Source: a virus. Taken from it: a stretch of DNA of 64,000 nucleotides. Shown piece after piece: positions 1 through 9,935 of this stretch (positions are counted from its first letter, which is position 1; each line of letters opens with the position of its first letter). The notes beneath the pieces are model-generated. The model saw nothing but the letters and a program-made list of their open reading frames with translations. It searched no databases and was not told where the DNA came from. The DNA is taken from IMG/VR virus record IMGVR_UViG_3300037297_000135, positions 62,001 through 126,000 of that record; one strand, 5' to 3'. A program made the translations under genes and the position numbers.

Positions 1-2
1 AT

Positions 3-1835
3 GATGATGAATTGTATGCTTATGGTGTTGAGGTAATGGGAATAAGAAGTACTCCACCGATTGATTTTACATTGAGTTTAGTTGATTTATATAACACAAT
101 AGATGGAAGATATGAATGGGATAAAATCGAATTAGGAAATGTAATAAATCTTGAGTTTGAAGATTTTAGTATTTCAACACAACCTAGAATAACAGCAATT
201 ACACATTCATCTGATAATGATGATTTAAGTTTAACTGTATCAAATAAACCTTTTTTTAATTCTGAATTAGATTATTTAAGTTCGATGATGGCAATTACAC
301 AACAAAATTCAACATTGTTAAATAATGAAAGAGAAACATATCTTGAATATTCAAATAATGAAGAAAACTTGATTCAATCAGGTGATGAAATTGATACAGA
401 AAACAATACAATTTCAATGGGTGATGGAACAACATTAACACGTAGAGGTCAATTTTTAAGAGATGTGCTTGAAGCTACAGGTCAAATGAGAATTTTAGGA
501 GATAGAATTTTATTCACAAGAAATAATTGGGAAGATGAGGATGGTATTTCAGTTGCTATAACAAGTGAAGGAATTTTTTGTGAGAAATTTTTTGCTATCA
601 CGAATGGTGATGGTTCAGTAGAAATCAATGAAAACAGCATTGTAATTACAGATATGGATTTAACAATGACAACAGCAAGAGATAATACAATTTATTTAAA
701 TCCTGATATTGGATTCAAAATACTTCAAGGTAGCACACCTACTTTTTATGCTGAAACAGATGGAAGTTTGTATTTGAAAAATGTATATATTCAAAATGAA
801 GATGGAAGCATATCAATTTCACCTCAATTGATTGATATATTGAACGGTAAAATAAGAGTTAGACATGAAGGTGGAGTTGAAACAATATTAGATGCTTATG
901 GAATAGAACCAAAGTTTTTAGATTATCATAAAAATTATGTTTGGAATAGTTCGTTTGAAATATTTGACCCTGATACATTAATTCCACAAAATTGGTCTGA
1001 TGGTATTGCATCTTCAACAGCATCATTTCAAGGAACATATTCATGTAAAATTGAAGATGGTGTAACAATTATTCAATCTGATGATGCAGCTATAAATCCA
1101 GATTGGACAAATTATGCAAATGTTCGTGTAGCATTTCAATGTCGTTGTGCGACTGGTGGAGGTGGAGAAATAATATGTTCAGTGTACGATAAAACAAACG
1201 ATAATTATTTCACAATTTGGGATAATAATGGAAATGAATCAACAACATTAACATTTGAAACTCCTGAAACATGGCTTGATTCAAGATTTACGTTTGCTTT
1301 TGACCCTGCTGAAATAGGGCATCCAAGTTGCACAGAATACAAACTTAAATTTTCAAATAATTCTGGAATACATGTTTATTTAGATTGTGTTCAAGCATCA
1401 GTTGATTTTTCTGGAAAATGGGCACAATTATATAAAATAGGGCCATATTCATTAAGTGCTACAGAAATGCCAGATTTTGAATATTGGGTAAATTATTATG
1501 AACAATATATATATGTTCAACCAGATGAACCAGCAACACCACGAGATGATGATTGTTGGATTGATACAGATGCATATAATAGATATGAAGCTTTAAATGC
1601 TAATGAAGACAAAACTGTTTTGATGTTAGATGAAGAAGTTATAACGTGTACAATTGCAGGTATAACAGTAACATTGCAAACACCTACACAAGATGGATGT
1701 ATTAAATATATTAAAAATATTTCATCAGGTAGTATTACAATTTCAGGTGATTTAGAAAATGGTTCTACTATGAAATTGTTTCCATTAGAATCTATTATTT
1801 TAACATCATATAATAGTACTTGGTATATAAGTTAG
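3..1835 (+). CDS. Phage tail / minor structural protein, C-terminal part (cut by window edge)
   Basis: The reading frame is open to the first base, so the start lies outside the window and about 611 C-terminal residues are visible. The first 70 or so residues (IDGRYEWDKIELGNVINLEFEDF, then TQPRITAI) resemble the end of prophage tail endopeptidase / tail-associated minor structural proteins of Firmicutes phages. A later segment with NSSFEIFDPDTLIPQNWSDG looks like a carbohydrate-binding-type beta sandwich, suggesting host-surface contact. It ends in TAG, and the next virion gene starts 10 bases on with its own ribosome site. The virion role is inferred from the N-terminal similarity and from the downstream fibre-like genes and holin. 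Confidence 0.6.
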   Translation, partial: DDELYAYGVEVMGIRSTPPIDFTLSLVDLYNTIDGRYEWDKIELGNVINLEFEDFSISTQPRITAITHSSDNDDLSLTVSNKPFFNSELDYLSSMMAITQQNSTLLNNERETYLEYSNNEENLIQSGDEIDTENNTISMGDGTTLTRRGQFLRDVLEATGQMRILGDRILFTRNNWEDEDGISVAITSEGIFCEKFFAITNGDGSVEINENSIVITDMDLTMTTARDNTIYLNPDIGFKILQGSTPTFYAETDGSLYLKNVYIQNEDGSISISPQLIDILNGKIRVRHEGGVETILDAYGIEPKFLDYHKNYVWNSSFEIFDPDTLIPQNWSDGIASSTASFQGTYSCKIEDGVTIIQSDDAAINPDWTNYANVRVAFQCRCATGGGGEIICSVYDKTNDNYFTIWDNNGNESTTLTFETPETWLDSRFTFAFDPAEIGHPSCTEYKLKFSNNSGIHVYLDCVQASVDFSGKWAQLYKIGPYSLSATEMPDFEYWVNYYEQYIYVQPDEPATPRDDDCWIDTDAYNRYEALNANEDKTVLMLDEEVITCTIAGITVTLQTPTQDGCIKYIKNISSGSITISGDLENGSTMKLFPLESIILTSYNSTWYIS

Positions 1836-1845
1836 GGGTGATATT

Positions 1846-3084
1846 ATGAATTTTGATGGAAGTGAAACATTATATGACCTTATACCAGAAGAAACAATTA
1901 CAGATGCTAGTAATGCATACACAAGAAAAAGTTTTAAAACAAATAATTATTGGTATTTATTTACTGGTAATTATTATGTAGATACAATATTTAAAAGTGT
2001 AGATTTATCAACATGGACTGAAATACCATTGCCAGAAACATATGGTGTATATAGTCTTTCAACGTTTTGTATATATGTTGATAGCAATGATGTAATTTAT
2101 GCTGTTTGTCAAGCAAGACAAAGTCCAGCACCATTTACGTATAAAGTATTATATGGAGAATATAATGGTAGTTGGACTTGGGAAATTATTGATTTACCAT
2201 CAAATTATCCGATAACACCGTATATTGTAGTAGATACAAGTGGAACAACACATATAGCAATAGAATTATATAGTATAAATATTTATTATACTGAAAATTC
2301 AGGAGGATGGTCAGCATGGGAATCAATGAATACATATTATGGTGGAAATTCATTGATTACAGGAATAGATATAGATATAAGTAATAATATTTATATTTTT
2401 GGTTCTGAAAGTGATGGTATTGGTGGATATGTTACAGCTTGTTATGTAAAATCTGGTGGTTCATGGACTACTATACCATTTTCAGATAATGGCTTGTATT
2501 CTGCAAATATAGTAACAGAAGATTCAACTGTATATTTTATTTATACAACATATGAATATGTATATTTGGTAAGTGGTACAGGAACAAGTTTATCAAGAGA
2601 GACATTAGTGAATATACCTGGTGTTGTTATCGCTGGTGCAGTTGGTATTTGTCATGATGGAACAAATTTGCATATGATGTATATATATAATGATAGTGGA
2701 ATAATATATACAAAATATATTTATGGAACCCCTGGTGATTTTTCATCTCCAATAAACATGTTAAATGCACCAAGTTATTCGATTTTTGATTATCCTTTCT
2801 TTTACGCTGAGGGTATGTGGGCAGATGCAAACAGATTAATGTGGGCTTGCTCTGGTGCAGGAGAACCATATTATTTTATTATTGGTGAAAATGATGCTAC
2901 ACAAGGCAATGATGAAGAAGAACCAAGTGAATCTGGTGGAAGATTTTATCATTATAATGCTGCTCAAACTGCTTTTAAATTAACTAGAAATATAAAATAT
3001 AATGATTCTGGGACATATAAAATAGCACGAAAAATGTTAAGTTATGGTGATTTAACAGGTGTATTTAAACGTGTTCGTTTTTAA
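1846..3084 (+). CDS. Probable virion protein with beta-propeller-like repeats (receptor binding?)
   Basis: This 412-residue protein has no signal peptide or membrane segment. It is rich in Y, W, T, S and G and contains recurring strands of the type YWYLFTGNYYVDTIFKSVDLSTWTEI and GGWSAWESM, which look like sialidase- or BNR-type propeller blades. Such proteins sit at phage tail tips or fibres. It follows the tail gene by 10 bases with AGGGGTGAT as ribosome site. I do not recognise a named family; the receptor-binding role is inferred from composition and position. Confidence 0.5.
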   Translation: MNFDGSETLYDLIPEETITDASNAYTRKSFKTNNYWYLFTGNYYVDTIFKSVDLSTWTEIPLPETYGVYSLSTFCIYVDSNDVIYAVCQARQSPAPFTYKVLYGEYNGSWTWEIIDLPSNYPITPYIVVDTSGTTHIAIELYSINIYYTENSGGWSAWESMNTYYGGNSLITGIDIDISNNIYIFGSESDGIGGYVTACYVKSGGSWTTIPFSDNGLYSANIVTEDSTVYFIYTTYEYVYLVSGTGTSLSRETLVNIPGVVIAGAVGICHDGTNLHMMYIYNDSGIIYTKYIYGTPGDFSSPINMLNAPSYSIFDYPFFYAEGMWADANRLMWACSGAGEPYYFIIGENDATQGNDEEEPSESGGRFYHYNAAQTAFKLTRNIKYNDSGTYKIARKMLSYGDLTGVFKRVRF

Positions 3085-3096
3085 GGGGGTGATAAA

Positions 3097-4017
3097 TTGA
3101 GTTTTATAAAACAAAAACCTGTGTATGTTTTAGATGGAGATTCGGCAACACCTACATTGACTTCTCAAAATATGGGAGAAGTCATTTTTAGTGCTTCTAG
3201 TGACAAAGATTTGTATTTGGGTTATCCAGAAGATGGTTTATGGTACAGGATTTTGAATACAACTAATTATAATTTAAATATAATTTCAGCAACACCAACA
3301 GCACCAGATATATCAACAATAGTAAATTTAACTTCGCATGAAGATAAATTATTAATATCTAATAATAATAATTGGTATGCATTTAGTAGTAATTATTGGA
3401 TGACTGGTGTTTTTGGAAATGTAACAGAAAACAATTATGCTGAATTTGAAAACACAGGATTTTTACAATTTAATGGTTCTGCTGGAAGTTATAATGATGT
3501 GCCTCCAAATCCAATTATAAAATCAAAAGTTGGAGGAAGTGGGGTTCCTACATTAACAACATTTGTAGGGAATATTGAACAATATACTTTTGCTGTGAAT
3601 GATTATGTATATGATAATTTTGAATTTTTACATGAATATGAAGAAGGAACAGATTTTGAAATGCATTTGCATTGGGCGACAAATGGAGTAGATACAACAG
3701 ATAGATATGTAAAATTCGAATATGAATATACAGTTTCAAATTCAGCAGCTACACCAACTTTTTATCAATTCCCATCATCAACTGTTATTTCAGCAGAAAT
3801 TATGATTCCTGCAAATACTCCAGACAAAACACATATAAAAAGTACAATTGGTTTAGAAGATGGTACAGGTCTTAAAATTGGTGCTATATTGGCATATAGA
3901 TTAAAACGTATATCAGCTTCAGGAACAGCACCTTCAAACAATCCATTTGTTTTGCAGGCAGGATGTCATATAAAACAAGATACTGGTGGTTCGCGAACGA
4001 GATATACAAAAACATAG
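3097..4017 (+). CDS. Probable tail fibre / virion surface protein
   Basis: The 306-residue frame starts at TTG, chosen because GGGGGTGAT lies just before it and no ATG fits. The C-terminal end has the pattern AGCHIKQDTGGSRTRYTK, like the closing beta strands of many phage and capsid-surface proteins (His, then D-T-x-G-S-R). A central HLHWATNGVDTTDRYVKF segment is also typical of such jelly-roll-like domains. It stands between a propeller-like protein and the holin, so a virion role is likely. Host receptor binding is only a guess. Confidence 0.5.
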   Translation: MSFIKQKPVYVLDGDSATPTLTSQNMGEVIFSASSDKDLYLGYPEDGLWYRILNTTNYNLNIISATPTAPDISTIVNLTSHEDKLLISNNNNWYAFSSNYWMTGVFGNVTENNYAEFENTGFLQFNGSAGSYNDVPPNPIIKSKVGGSGVPTLTTFVGNIEQYTFAVNDYVYDNFEFLHEYEEGTDFEMHLHWATNGVDTTDRYVKFEYEYTVSNSAATPTFYQFPSSTVISAEIMIPANTPDKTHIKSTIGLEDGTGLKIGAILAYRLKRISASGTAPSNNPFVLQAGCHIKQDTGGSRTRYTKT

Positions 4018-4029
4018 TGAGGGATTTGT

Positions 4030-4515
4030 ATGTTGAATTTTTTAATAAATATATTGTCAAATAATACATATAAAATAAATATTGAAGCAATTGGCAACAA
4101 AAGTTTATTCAGTATTTATGCTTCTTTATTTGCATATTTATATAGTAGTTTTGATGAAATTATTGCAATATATACAGTTTTAATATTAATTGATTATATA
4201 TTAGGAATGATATTTTCTATGAAAAACAAAACATTTTGTATTAAAAAAGGATTTTTAGGTGCAGTAAATAAATTGTTGTGTTTTACAGTTATAATAGTTG
4301 CTATGCTTTTAGATTATTTGATGATGCATTTGTCAAATAAATATGGAATTGATATTAAAATAAATTATATCGCAATATTAACTTCAATTTTTTTAATTGT
4401 GAACGAAGGTTCAAGTATAATTAGGAATTGGAAATGTTTAGGAATTGAAACTCCTTTTTATTTAAAAGGAGTTTTTGATTTTTTAAAAAATATAAAGAAT
4501 ATAAACAAAAAGTAA
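4030..4515 (+). CDS. Phage holin (toxin-secretion / phage-lysis holin type)
   Basis: This 161-residue membrane protein has three to four hydrophobic segments (about residues 27-55, 75-95 and 105-125). The motif LIDYILGMIFSMKNK followed by KKGFLGAVNKLL matches the Firmicutes phage lysis holin family, which permeabilises the cytoplasmic membrane at the end of infection. It directly follows the virion genes, as usual. No endolysin is visible beside it, so the lysin must lie outside the window or be fused to a tail protein. A strong promoter follows at 4539, marking the end of this transcription unit. Confidence 0.75.
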   Translation: MLNFLINILSNNTYKINIEAIGNKSLFSIYASLFAYLYSSFDEIIAIYTVLILIDYILGMIFSMKNKTFCIKKGFLGAVNKLLCFTVIIVAMLLDYLMMHLSNKYGIDIKINYIAILTSIFLIVNEGSSIIRNWKCLGIETPFYLKGVFDFLKNIKNINKK

Positions 4516-4538
4516 AAAATATGTATTTGTATTCAAAT

Positions 4539-4567
4539 TTGAAGTTATGTAAACTAAATGTTATAAT
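4539..4567 (+). promoter_or_regulatory. Sigma-70-type promoter for the replication operon
   Basis: The boxes are TTGAAG and TATAAT, separated by exactly 17 bases, about 35 bases before the ATG at 4602. This is a near-consensus host promoter at the border between virion and replication genes. Confidence 0.7.
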
Positions 4568-4601
4568 ATTTATATAATATTTTAATAGGGGAGTTACAAA
4601 T

Positions 4602-5057
4602 ATGAATAATTTATGTAATGATGTTCAAGTATGTTCATCTAAAATTGTAGAATTTAATTTTATCAATATATATGAAATATCAGGTTATGAAAAGAGTATG
4701 CAATTTCAAAATGAAGTAACCTTTAAAACAACTTTAATAAAAGATTCTTTGGTTGAATTGCTTGTCAGCTTAAAGTTAAAAGACAAACAACCAAGTTCAA
4801 AAAATGTAAAAACTGAAACTATTTTTAGAATATTATTATTATCTAAATTTAATATTGATAAAAGTAAATTTGAAAAAGTTTCAAATGATGATAATAATGT
4901 AAAGATTGATGAAGATGTTTTGAAGAAAATGTTGAATATGTCTTTAACTTTAATTTCAGCAAAACTATCAATTTTATCTTCTTTAATGAATTTTGGTAGT
5001 TTGCAAATACCTGTGATATTAGATGCAGATAAAATAATGGTAAATCATAATGAATGA
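4602..5057 (+). CDS. Hypothetical protein, first gene of the replication operon
   Basis: I do not recognise this 151-residue protein. It is mostly helical by composition, rich in K, S and L, with no cysteine cluster and no membrane segment. It is first after a strong promoter, preceded by AGGGGAG. Its 3' end overlaps the start of the RecU-like gene by 8 bases, so the two are probably translationally coupled and may act together in recombination or DNA packaging. Confidence 0.65.
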   Translation: MNNLCNDVQVCSSKIVEFNFINIYEISGYEKSMQFQNEVTFKTTLIKDSLVELLVSLKLKDKQPSSKNVKTETIFRILLLSKFNIDKSKFEKVSNDDNNVKIDEDVLKKMLNMSLTLISAKLSILSSLMNFGSLQIPVILDADKIMVNHNE

Positions 5058-5547
5058 TGGGAAAAGATTTGAAAACGATATAAAAAAATCTATTGGAGAT
5101 TTGTGTTTTTATCAAAGAATATATGACCAACCTTTTGATTTTTCATCAACTAAAACAAGATTCACCAAACAAAACCCATTTGATTGTTTTGTTTTTGCAA
5201 AAAGAATTTTGTTTTTATTTGAGTTAAAATCAACAAAACAGAAATCAATATCAGTTCAAAGAACTAAAAAAAATAGTGGAAATATAAAACTTCATCAAAT
5301 AGAAGCATTATCAAAAGCTTTTCGTTTTAAATTTATTGTTCCAGGATTTTTAATTAATTTTAGACTTGAAGAAAATTTTTGTTATTTTCTTCGAATAGAT
5401 AAATTTTTAAAAATTTTAAGTTTTACAAGTAAAAAAAGTATTAATATTAATGAAGTTAAACAATATGGGAATGAAATAAAAAATCGTAAATTAAAAACAA
5501 ATTATAGATATGATTTGCATAATTTTTTTGCACTTTATTCATTTTAG
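5050..5547 (+). CDS. recU: RecU-like Holliday junction resolvase
   Basis: The 165-residue protein shows the RecU arrangement. An N-terminal GKRFENDIKKS box is followed by the nuclease core NPFDCFVF...LFLFELKST (the D and E-x-K metal ligands), then KLHQIEALSKAFRFKF. RecU enzymes resolve four-way junctions in Firmicutes and their phages. It is shorter than cellular RecU (about 200 residues), as in many phage versions. It overlaps the previous gene and is followed by a tandem-repeat region. Confidence 0.75.
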   Translation: MNDGKRFENDIKKSIGDLCFYQRIYDQPFDFSSTKTRFTKQNPFDCFVFAKRILFLFELKSTKQKSISVQRTKKNSGNIKLHQIEALSKAFRFKFIVPGFLINFRLEENFCYFLRIDKFLKILSFTSKKSININEVKQYGNEIKNRKLKTNYRYDLHNFFALYSF

Positions 5548-5566
5548 TTAATTTTTTACAAGCAGA

Positions 5567-5697
5567 TTGCTTTTTGATATAAAAAGCGATTTGCTTTTTG
5601 ATATAAAAAAGAGTTTGCTTTTTGATATAAAAAGCGATTTGCTTTTTGATATAAAAAAGAGTTTGCTTTTTGATATAAAAAAGAGTTTGCTTTTTTG
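5567..5697 (+). repeat. 24-bp tandem repeats, five full copies plus a partial sixth
   Basis: TTGC begins at 5567, 5591, 5615, 5639, 5663 and 5687, a strict 24-base period. Each unit is TTGCTTTTTGATATAAAAA plus a five-base linker, either GCGAT or AGAGT. Each unit can fold as GCTTTTT-gatat-AAAAAGC. The last copy supplies the -35 box of the next promoter. The repeats could be iterons, protein-binding sites or tandem hairpins. Confidence 0.85.
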
Positions 5698-5715
5698 GTT
5701 AACATAATATATAAT
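5687..5715 (+). promoter_or_regulatory. Promoter upstream of the vWA gene
   Basis: TTGCTT, taken from the last 24-bp repeat, is followed after exactly 17 bases by TATAAT. The ATG of the vWA gene is at 5768. The overlap of repeat and -35 box suggests that whatever binds the repeats could control this promoter. Confidence 0.55.
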
Positions 5716-5767
5716 TATTATTACATTATTAAATTAATATTATTTTTATATTAATAGGGAGGATTAT

Positions 5768-7885
5768 ATGTTACACTTTCATACTGGAAAATATAAAGTA
5801 AATCCTTACGAAAAAGCTGTTGAAATTAATTTTTATAAATATGATGTTGAACAGGTTAAAGCTGAAGTTATTCATAATATTTTATTAATTGATTTGAGTT
5901 GGTCAATTACATATGAATTGCATAAAATGAAAGAATCGTTAAAACAAATACTTAAAAAACTTAAAGGATATGTTTCAATTATTTGTTATGCTGGACATGG
6001 TCAATCATATATTCTTTTTGAATCAGTTGAATGCAATAAAACCTCATACAAAATGAATAGTGTATATGAAAAGATTGAACATATGGAAACTATTGGTTTA
6101 ACTGTAATGTCTGAACCACTTCGGAAATCGCTTGAAATTCAAAACAAACTAAATAAAATAGTTGATATGACTAATGTGATTTTGTTCACTGATGGTTGTA
6201 TTGTAACATATGATATTGCAAAGGAAGAAAAAAATTGTTTTGATATAGTTGATACATTAAACAAAACCAGTTGTATTGTTTCTACAATTGGATTTGGTCA
6301 ATATTACGATAAAACATTTCTAAAAAGAATTTCAAAACAAGGATATAATTGTCATATAGATGACATAAAAGAGTATAAAGAGGTTGTAAACAATATCATA
6401 AACAACTCAAAATACAAAACCAAAAGCAAAATTTTAAAATCAGAAAATATAAAAATGATGAATTTAACAACTGGTGAATGCGGATATTCATTAAATGTTT
6501 ATCCTCAAAATATTGTTGCTGTTATTTCAGATACTTTAGATTTTGAATGTGAAATTAAATTACAGAAAAAGATACCAGATGAAGTAGATAACTTTTATTA
6601 TGTATTAGCTAAAGAATATCTTACAAATGATGAAATCGATTTTTATGAAAGCATTGTTCGTACAAAATTAGGTGATATTGCTTTGTTCAAAAAAACTAAA
6701 GATTCATATAGTTTTATTGAAAAAGGCAATGCATTAAAACTTGTAAACGAATGTATTCAAAATGAAAAATCAAGGTTTAAAGATGGTAGGAAATTCATAA
6801 TTGAAGATGATAATGAAAATGATTTTTCTGTGCTTGATGTTATATCAAGTATAATGCAAGATAAAGAATCAAAATTATATTGGAATAGAAACACAGAATA
6901 TCATCGTATTGGATTAAAAACAAATAAAAAAGATGATGGTTTAGAATTTATAAAGAATCCAAATAAAGAATTGTTTCCAATTATAGATTGTGCTATATCA
7001 GATTCAAAATTAAATATTAACGTTAAAGTAAAATATGATGGAAAAGTTGTAAATTCAAAAAAAAGTTTGAATGGAAATGCAAATATATTTAGACAATATA
7101 ATTTGATAAATAATGGGAACTTAAATGTAAGATATTTATATACTGAGTTATCAGATGAATTATATAAAAAGTTAAAAGAAAATAGAATTAAAGTAATAAT
7201 ATATAATATTGAAGCTGAAATCCCAGTATATAGAATTGATTTTGATGGATTGAAAACAGCAAATAAAAGAATATTGAATTCATTATCTAGAGATGAATTA
7301 ATTAATTCAATGTTAAAAGTTAAAGAATTAAAATGTCAACAAAATATATTAAATAAAGAAATAAAAGATTTGCTAGGTGTTGATGATAAATTAGAATACG
7401 TTGAATCTATGAGTGAGATTGAAAAACAAATCAGAAGAGAACTAAGCATTGATGAAAATGGAACATTCAGAATGGATGTAGAGAAAAGTGATGAAGAGTA
7501 TGAAGTATATAAAGCTACACATTTAGAATGGTCTGTAAAGATTAATGAAAAAGATTGTAAAGAAAGATATAAAAATGATGTTGAAAAAGCAATGGGGAAT
7601 TTTGATAAAAAAGTAAAGATTAATTTATTAATCAAATTTAGAGAACAAATAAGAAAACAAATAAGACAAAACCAATTTAAAATTAATTGTATAAGAATAG
7701 CATCAGCAATGATGAATAGACCAATATTTGCTTTTGATGCTGTAAATGAAAAATATAAAAAATCAATTTGCAAAATAACAAATAGAAATATGATTGTTGG
7801 TGAAAAGGTTGAAATAGCTACAAAAATATTTGATAATACAATTTTTACTCAAAAAAAATGGAATCAATTATTAAAATGTAACTAA
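5768..7885 (+). CDS. von Willebrand factor A (vWA) domain protein
   Basis: The 705-residue protein has an N-terminal vWA domain (about residues 30-220). The MIDAS metal-site motif D-L-S-W-S lies at residues 42-46, with a later LFTDG aspartate. GHGQSYILF and STIGFGQYYD fit the remaining strands. The C-terminal 480 residues are charged and partly coiled-coil, ending in a helical region with many Lys and Arg. vWA proteins mediate metal-dependent protein contacts; in phages they occur with TerD proteins or as AAA partners. A TerD gene lies far away at 62777. It has its own promoter and AGGGAGG ribosome site. The precise role is unknown. Confidence 0.75.
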   Translation: MLHFHTGKYKVNPYEKAVEINFYKYDVEQVKAEVIHNILLIDLSWSITYELHKMKESLKQILKKLKGYVSIICYAGHGQSYILFESVECNKTSYKMNSVYEKIEHMETIGLTVMSEPLRKSLEIQNKLNKIVDMTNVILFTDGCIVTYDIAKEEKNCFDIVDTLNKTSCIVSTIGFGQYYDKTFLKRISKQGYNCHIDDIKEYKEVVNNIINNSKYKTKSKILKSENIKMMNLTTGECGYSLNVYPQNIVAVISDTLDFECEIKLQKKIPDEVDNFYYVLAKEYLTNDEIDFYESIVRTKLGDIALFKKTKDSYSFIEKGNALKLVNECIQNEKSRFKDGRKFIIEDDNENDFSVLDVISSIMQDKESKLYWNRNTEYHRIGLKTNKKDDGLEFIKNPNKELFPIIDCAISDSKLNINVKVKYDGKVVNSKKSLNGNANIFRQYNLINNGNLNVRYLYTELSDELYKKLKENRIKVIIYNIEAEIPVYRIDFDGLKTANKRILNSLSRDELINSMLKVKELKCQQNILNKEIKDLLGVDDKLEYVESMSEIEKQIRRELSIDENGTFRMDVEKSDEEYEVYKATHLEWSVKINEKDCKERYKNDVEKAMGNFDKKVKINLLIKFREQIRKQIRQNQFKINCIRIASAMMNRPIFAFDAVNEKYKKSICKITNRNMIVGEKVEIATKIFDNTIFTQKKWNQLLKCN

Positions 7886-7932
7886 TAAATATTTATTTTA
7901 TTTTAATTAAAAATATAGGGGAGTAACTAAAA

Positions 7933-8847
7933 ATGAATAATATAAAAAATACTAAAAGTACTTTTCAATTAAGAGGTATAATTTCAGGATTAGAAGGAAA
8001 CAAAAAGAATTTTGGTTATGAATGCGGAGTATTAGATAAAGGTAATTCTGCTGGCAAAGAATATAATAAAATAAGATTTTATATTCAAACAAGTAAAAAC
8101 AATAAAATTCCTGTTGAACTTTTTGGCATAGTTAAGGAAAAAGTTTGTTTTTATTCAAAACAAAAAAAAGATTCTAAAATGATTCCGTGGAACAATCGTC
8201 TTACAGCTAAAATTGAAGGTTATGAATATATTATTGCTGAATTTGATTTGATTGAAAAAATCAAAAAAGATTTTAAAGATGGTAATAGTGTATTTGTAAA
8301 TGGTGAGTTTCAATTTAGTGAATATGAAGATAATCAAGGGAACAAAAAAAATCAAACCAGGTATTTGATTAAAACAATCTATTCAACAAAAGAAGATTTG
8401 ACAAATGATGATTTTGAAAAAAAAGATTTTGAAGAAAAAAACACATTTCAACAAGAAATAATTATAAATTCTGTAGATGAAGTTGTTGCTGATAAAAAAA
8501 CATATGTTAATGCTTATGTGCATGATTTTAAAGGAATTCATAATACAACTTTTGTTATAGAGTCTAATAAAGATACTCAAAAACTAAAAAATAGTTTTAA
8601 AACATTAAGACTTGGTGATTTTATAAAGATTCATGGTGTTATAAATTATCAGGTTGAAAAATACATGAAAAAAGGTGGAGATTGGGGAGATGAACCAATT
8701 ATTAATGTAAACAAATCATTAGAAATAAAAGGTGCTGACCCTGCTACGCTTGAAAGAAAGATGTATACTGAAACTGATTTAATAGTAAAAAAAGAAAATG
8801 TTCCAGATAACTTAGAAGAAGAAAAAAAATTAGGATTTAAATTATAA
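7933..8847 (+). CDS. Single-stranded DNA-binding-like protein (tandem OB folds)
   Basis: The 304-residue protein appears to hold two OB-type beta-barrel modules (about 10-130 and 150-260). Features include FQLRGIISGLEG...YNKIRFYIQT, GNSVFVNGEFQFSEYEDNQG and LRLGDFIKIHGVINYQ. Phage proteins of this layout coat ssDNA, and genes next to Sak4-type ATPases often encode such proteins. The C terminus is acidic and Lys-rich, not the classical SSB tip. Its leader (ATTTATTTTATTTTAATTA, then ATAGGGGAGTAACT) is nearly identical to that of the next gene, so the two are probably co-expressed. Confidence 0.6.
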   Translation: MNNIKNTKSTFQLRGIISGLEGNKKNFGYECGVLDKGNSAGKEYNKIRFYIQTSKNNKIPVELFGIVKEKVCFYSKQKKDSKMIPWNNRLTAKIEGYEYIIAEFDLIEKIKKDFKDGNSVFVNGEFQFSEYEDNQGNKKNQTRYLIKTIYSTKEDLTNDDFEKKDFEEKNTFQQEIIINSVDEVVADKKTYVNAYVHDFKGIHNTTFVIESNKDTQKLKNSFKTLRLGDFIKIHGVINYQVEKYMKKGGDWGDEPIINVNKSLEIKGADPATLERKMYTETDLIVKKENVPDNLEEEKKLGFKL

Positions 8848-8894
8848 ACAATTATTTATTTTATTTTAATTAAAACATAGGGGAGTAACTTAAT

Positions 8895-9935
8895 ATGAGT
8901 TTAAAAGACTTAAAACCACATGTGGTTTCTACAAACATGGAAGAATATATCCAGATTATTGTTGGTGTGCGTAAAACAGGTAAAACTACTTTGTTTAAAA
9001 ATTTGGTAATTGAAAAATATGGTTCTCCAAACGCTGGTTTGTTATTGGCTTTTGAAATGGGATATAAAGCATTAAATGATGTAGTTCCAATAGATGTAGA
9101 AGATTGGAGCCATTTTGAAAATTTAATTGATGAGTTGGTATATAGTAAAGATGAAATGCCATACAAAATCATAGGTATAGATACTATTGATGAAATGGTT
9201 AATATGGCCGAACAATATACAATTAAATTTTTCAATAGAAAAGCTGATATAGATAAAAGAGCTGCAACAATCAATGAAGCAGGTGGAGGATATAACAGAG
9301 GAAAACAATATGCAATATCAATTTTGCGAAATGCTTTAAACAAACTTCAAAAAGCAGGATATGGAATATTTTTAATTGGACATTCAAAAGAGAAAAAGAA
9401 AAAGACCACTACAGGTGTTGAATATGTTCAATTAAGTTGTAATCTTACAGATGATTACAACGATGTATTACTTAATTCTGCTGACTTCATCACATTTTTA
9501 ACTACTGAAAAAACAGTTGAAGGCACTGCATTAACCAATGAACAAGTGTTCATGAATTTCAGGGGATATGAATTTGATTGTGGGTCAAGATTGTACAATG
9601 TACCCAAAAGGATTGAGTATGATGTTAAAAAATATATTGAAGTCTTTGAAAGTGCTGTAAAAGAATTAGTCAGTGAAAAAGGTAAAAATTTTGAAGAAGT
9701 TAAAGAACAACAAAAAATAGAAAATAAAGAAAAAGCAAAAAAAGAAATTGAAAAAATAAAAGCTAAAGAAATGTCTGAAATCATATTTTTGATTAAAGGG
9801 CAAATGAAACAAGGACTTCAAAACAATACACTAACAACTGATGCTATCAATGAATTGTTAGCAAAATATGACCTTAAATCTCCTGATGATTTGAAAGATA
9901 AAAATATTGCTGTTGAAATTTTAAACAGTTTGTGA
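8895..9935 (+). CDS. Sak4-like RecA-fold ATPase (single-strand annealing recombination)
   Basis: The 346-residue protein has Walker A G-V-R-K-T-G-K-T (residues 24-31), Walker B IIGIDTIDE and a sensor region with GIFLIGHSKEKKKKTT. This is the layout of phage Sak4 / AAA ATP-binding proteins that promote strand annealing. The C-terminal quarter is a charged coiled coil. It follows an SSB-like gene with the same leader sequence, the usual partner arrangement. The gene ends with TGA and is followed by a 304-base structured leader region. Confidence 0.75.
   Translation: MSLKDLKPHVVSTNMEEYIQIIVGVRKTGKTTLFKNLVIEKYGSPNAGLLLAFEMGYKALNDVVPIDVEDWSHFENLIDELVYSKDEMPYKIIGIDTIDEMVNMAEQYTIKFFNRKADIDKRAATINEAGGGYNRGKQYAISILRNALNKLQKAGYGIFLIGHSKEKKKKTTTGVEYVQLSCNLTDDYNDVLLNSADFITFLTTEKTVEGTALTNEQVFMNFRGYEFDCGSRLYNVPKRIEYDVKKYIEVFESAVKELVSEKGKNFEEVKEQQKIENKEKAKKEIEKIKAKEMSEIIFLIKGQMKQGLQNNTLTTDAINELLAKYDLKSPDDLKDKNIAVEILNSL

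Noticed and set aside
3097-4017. Diversity-generating retroelement target
   Set aside because: No reverse transcriptase gene and no template/variable repeat pair was found near the virion genes in this window.
5567-5697. CRISPR-like array
   Set aside because: The period is 24 bases with 5-base alternating linkers and no unique spacers; no cas genes.
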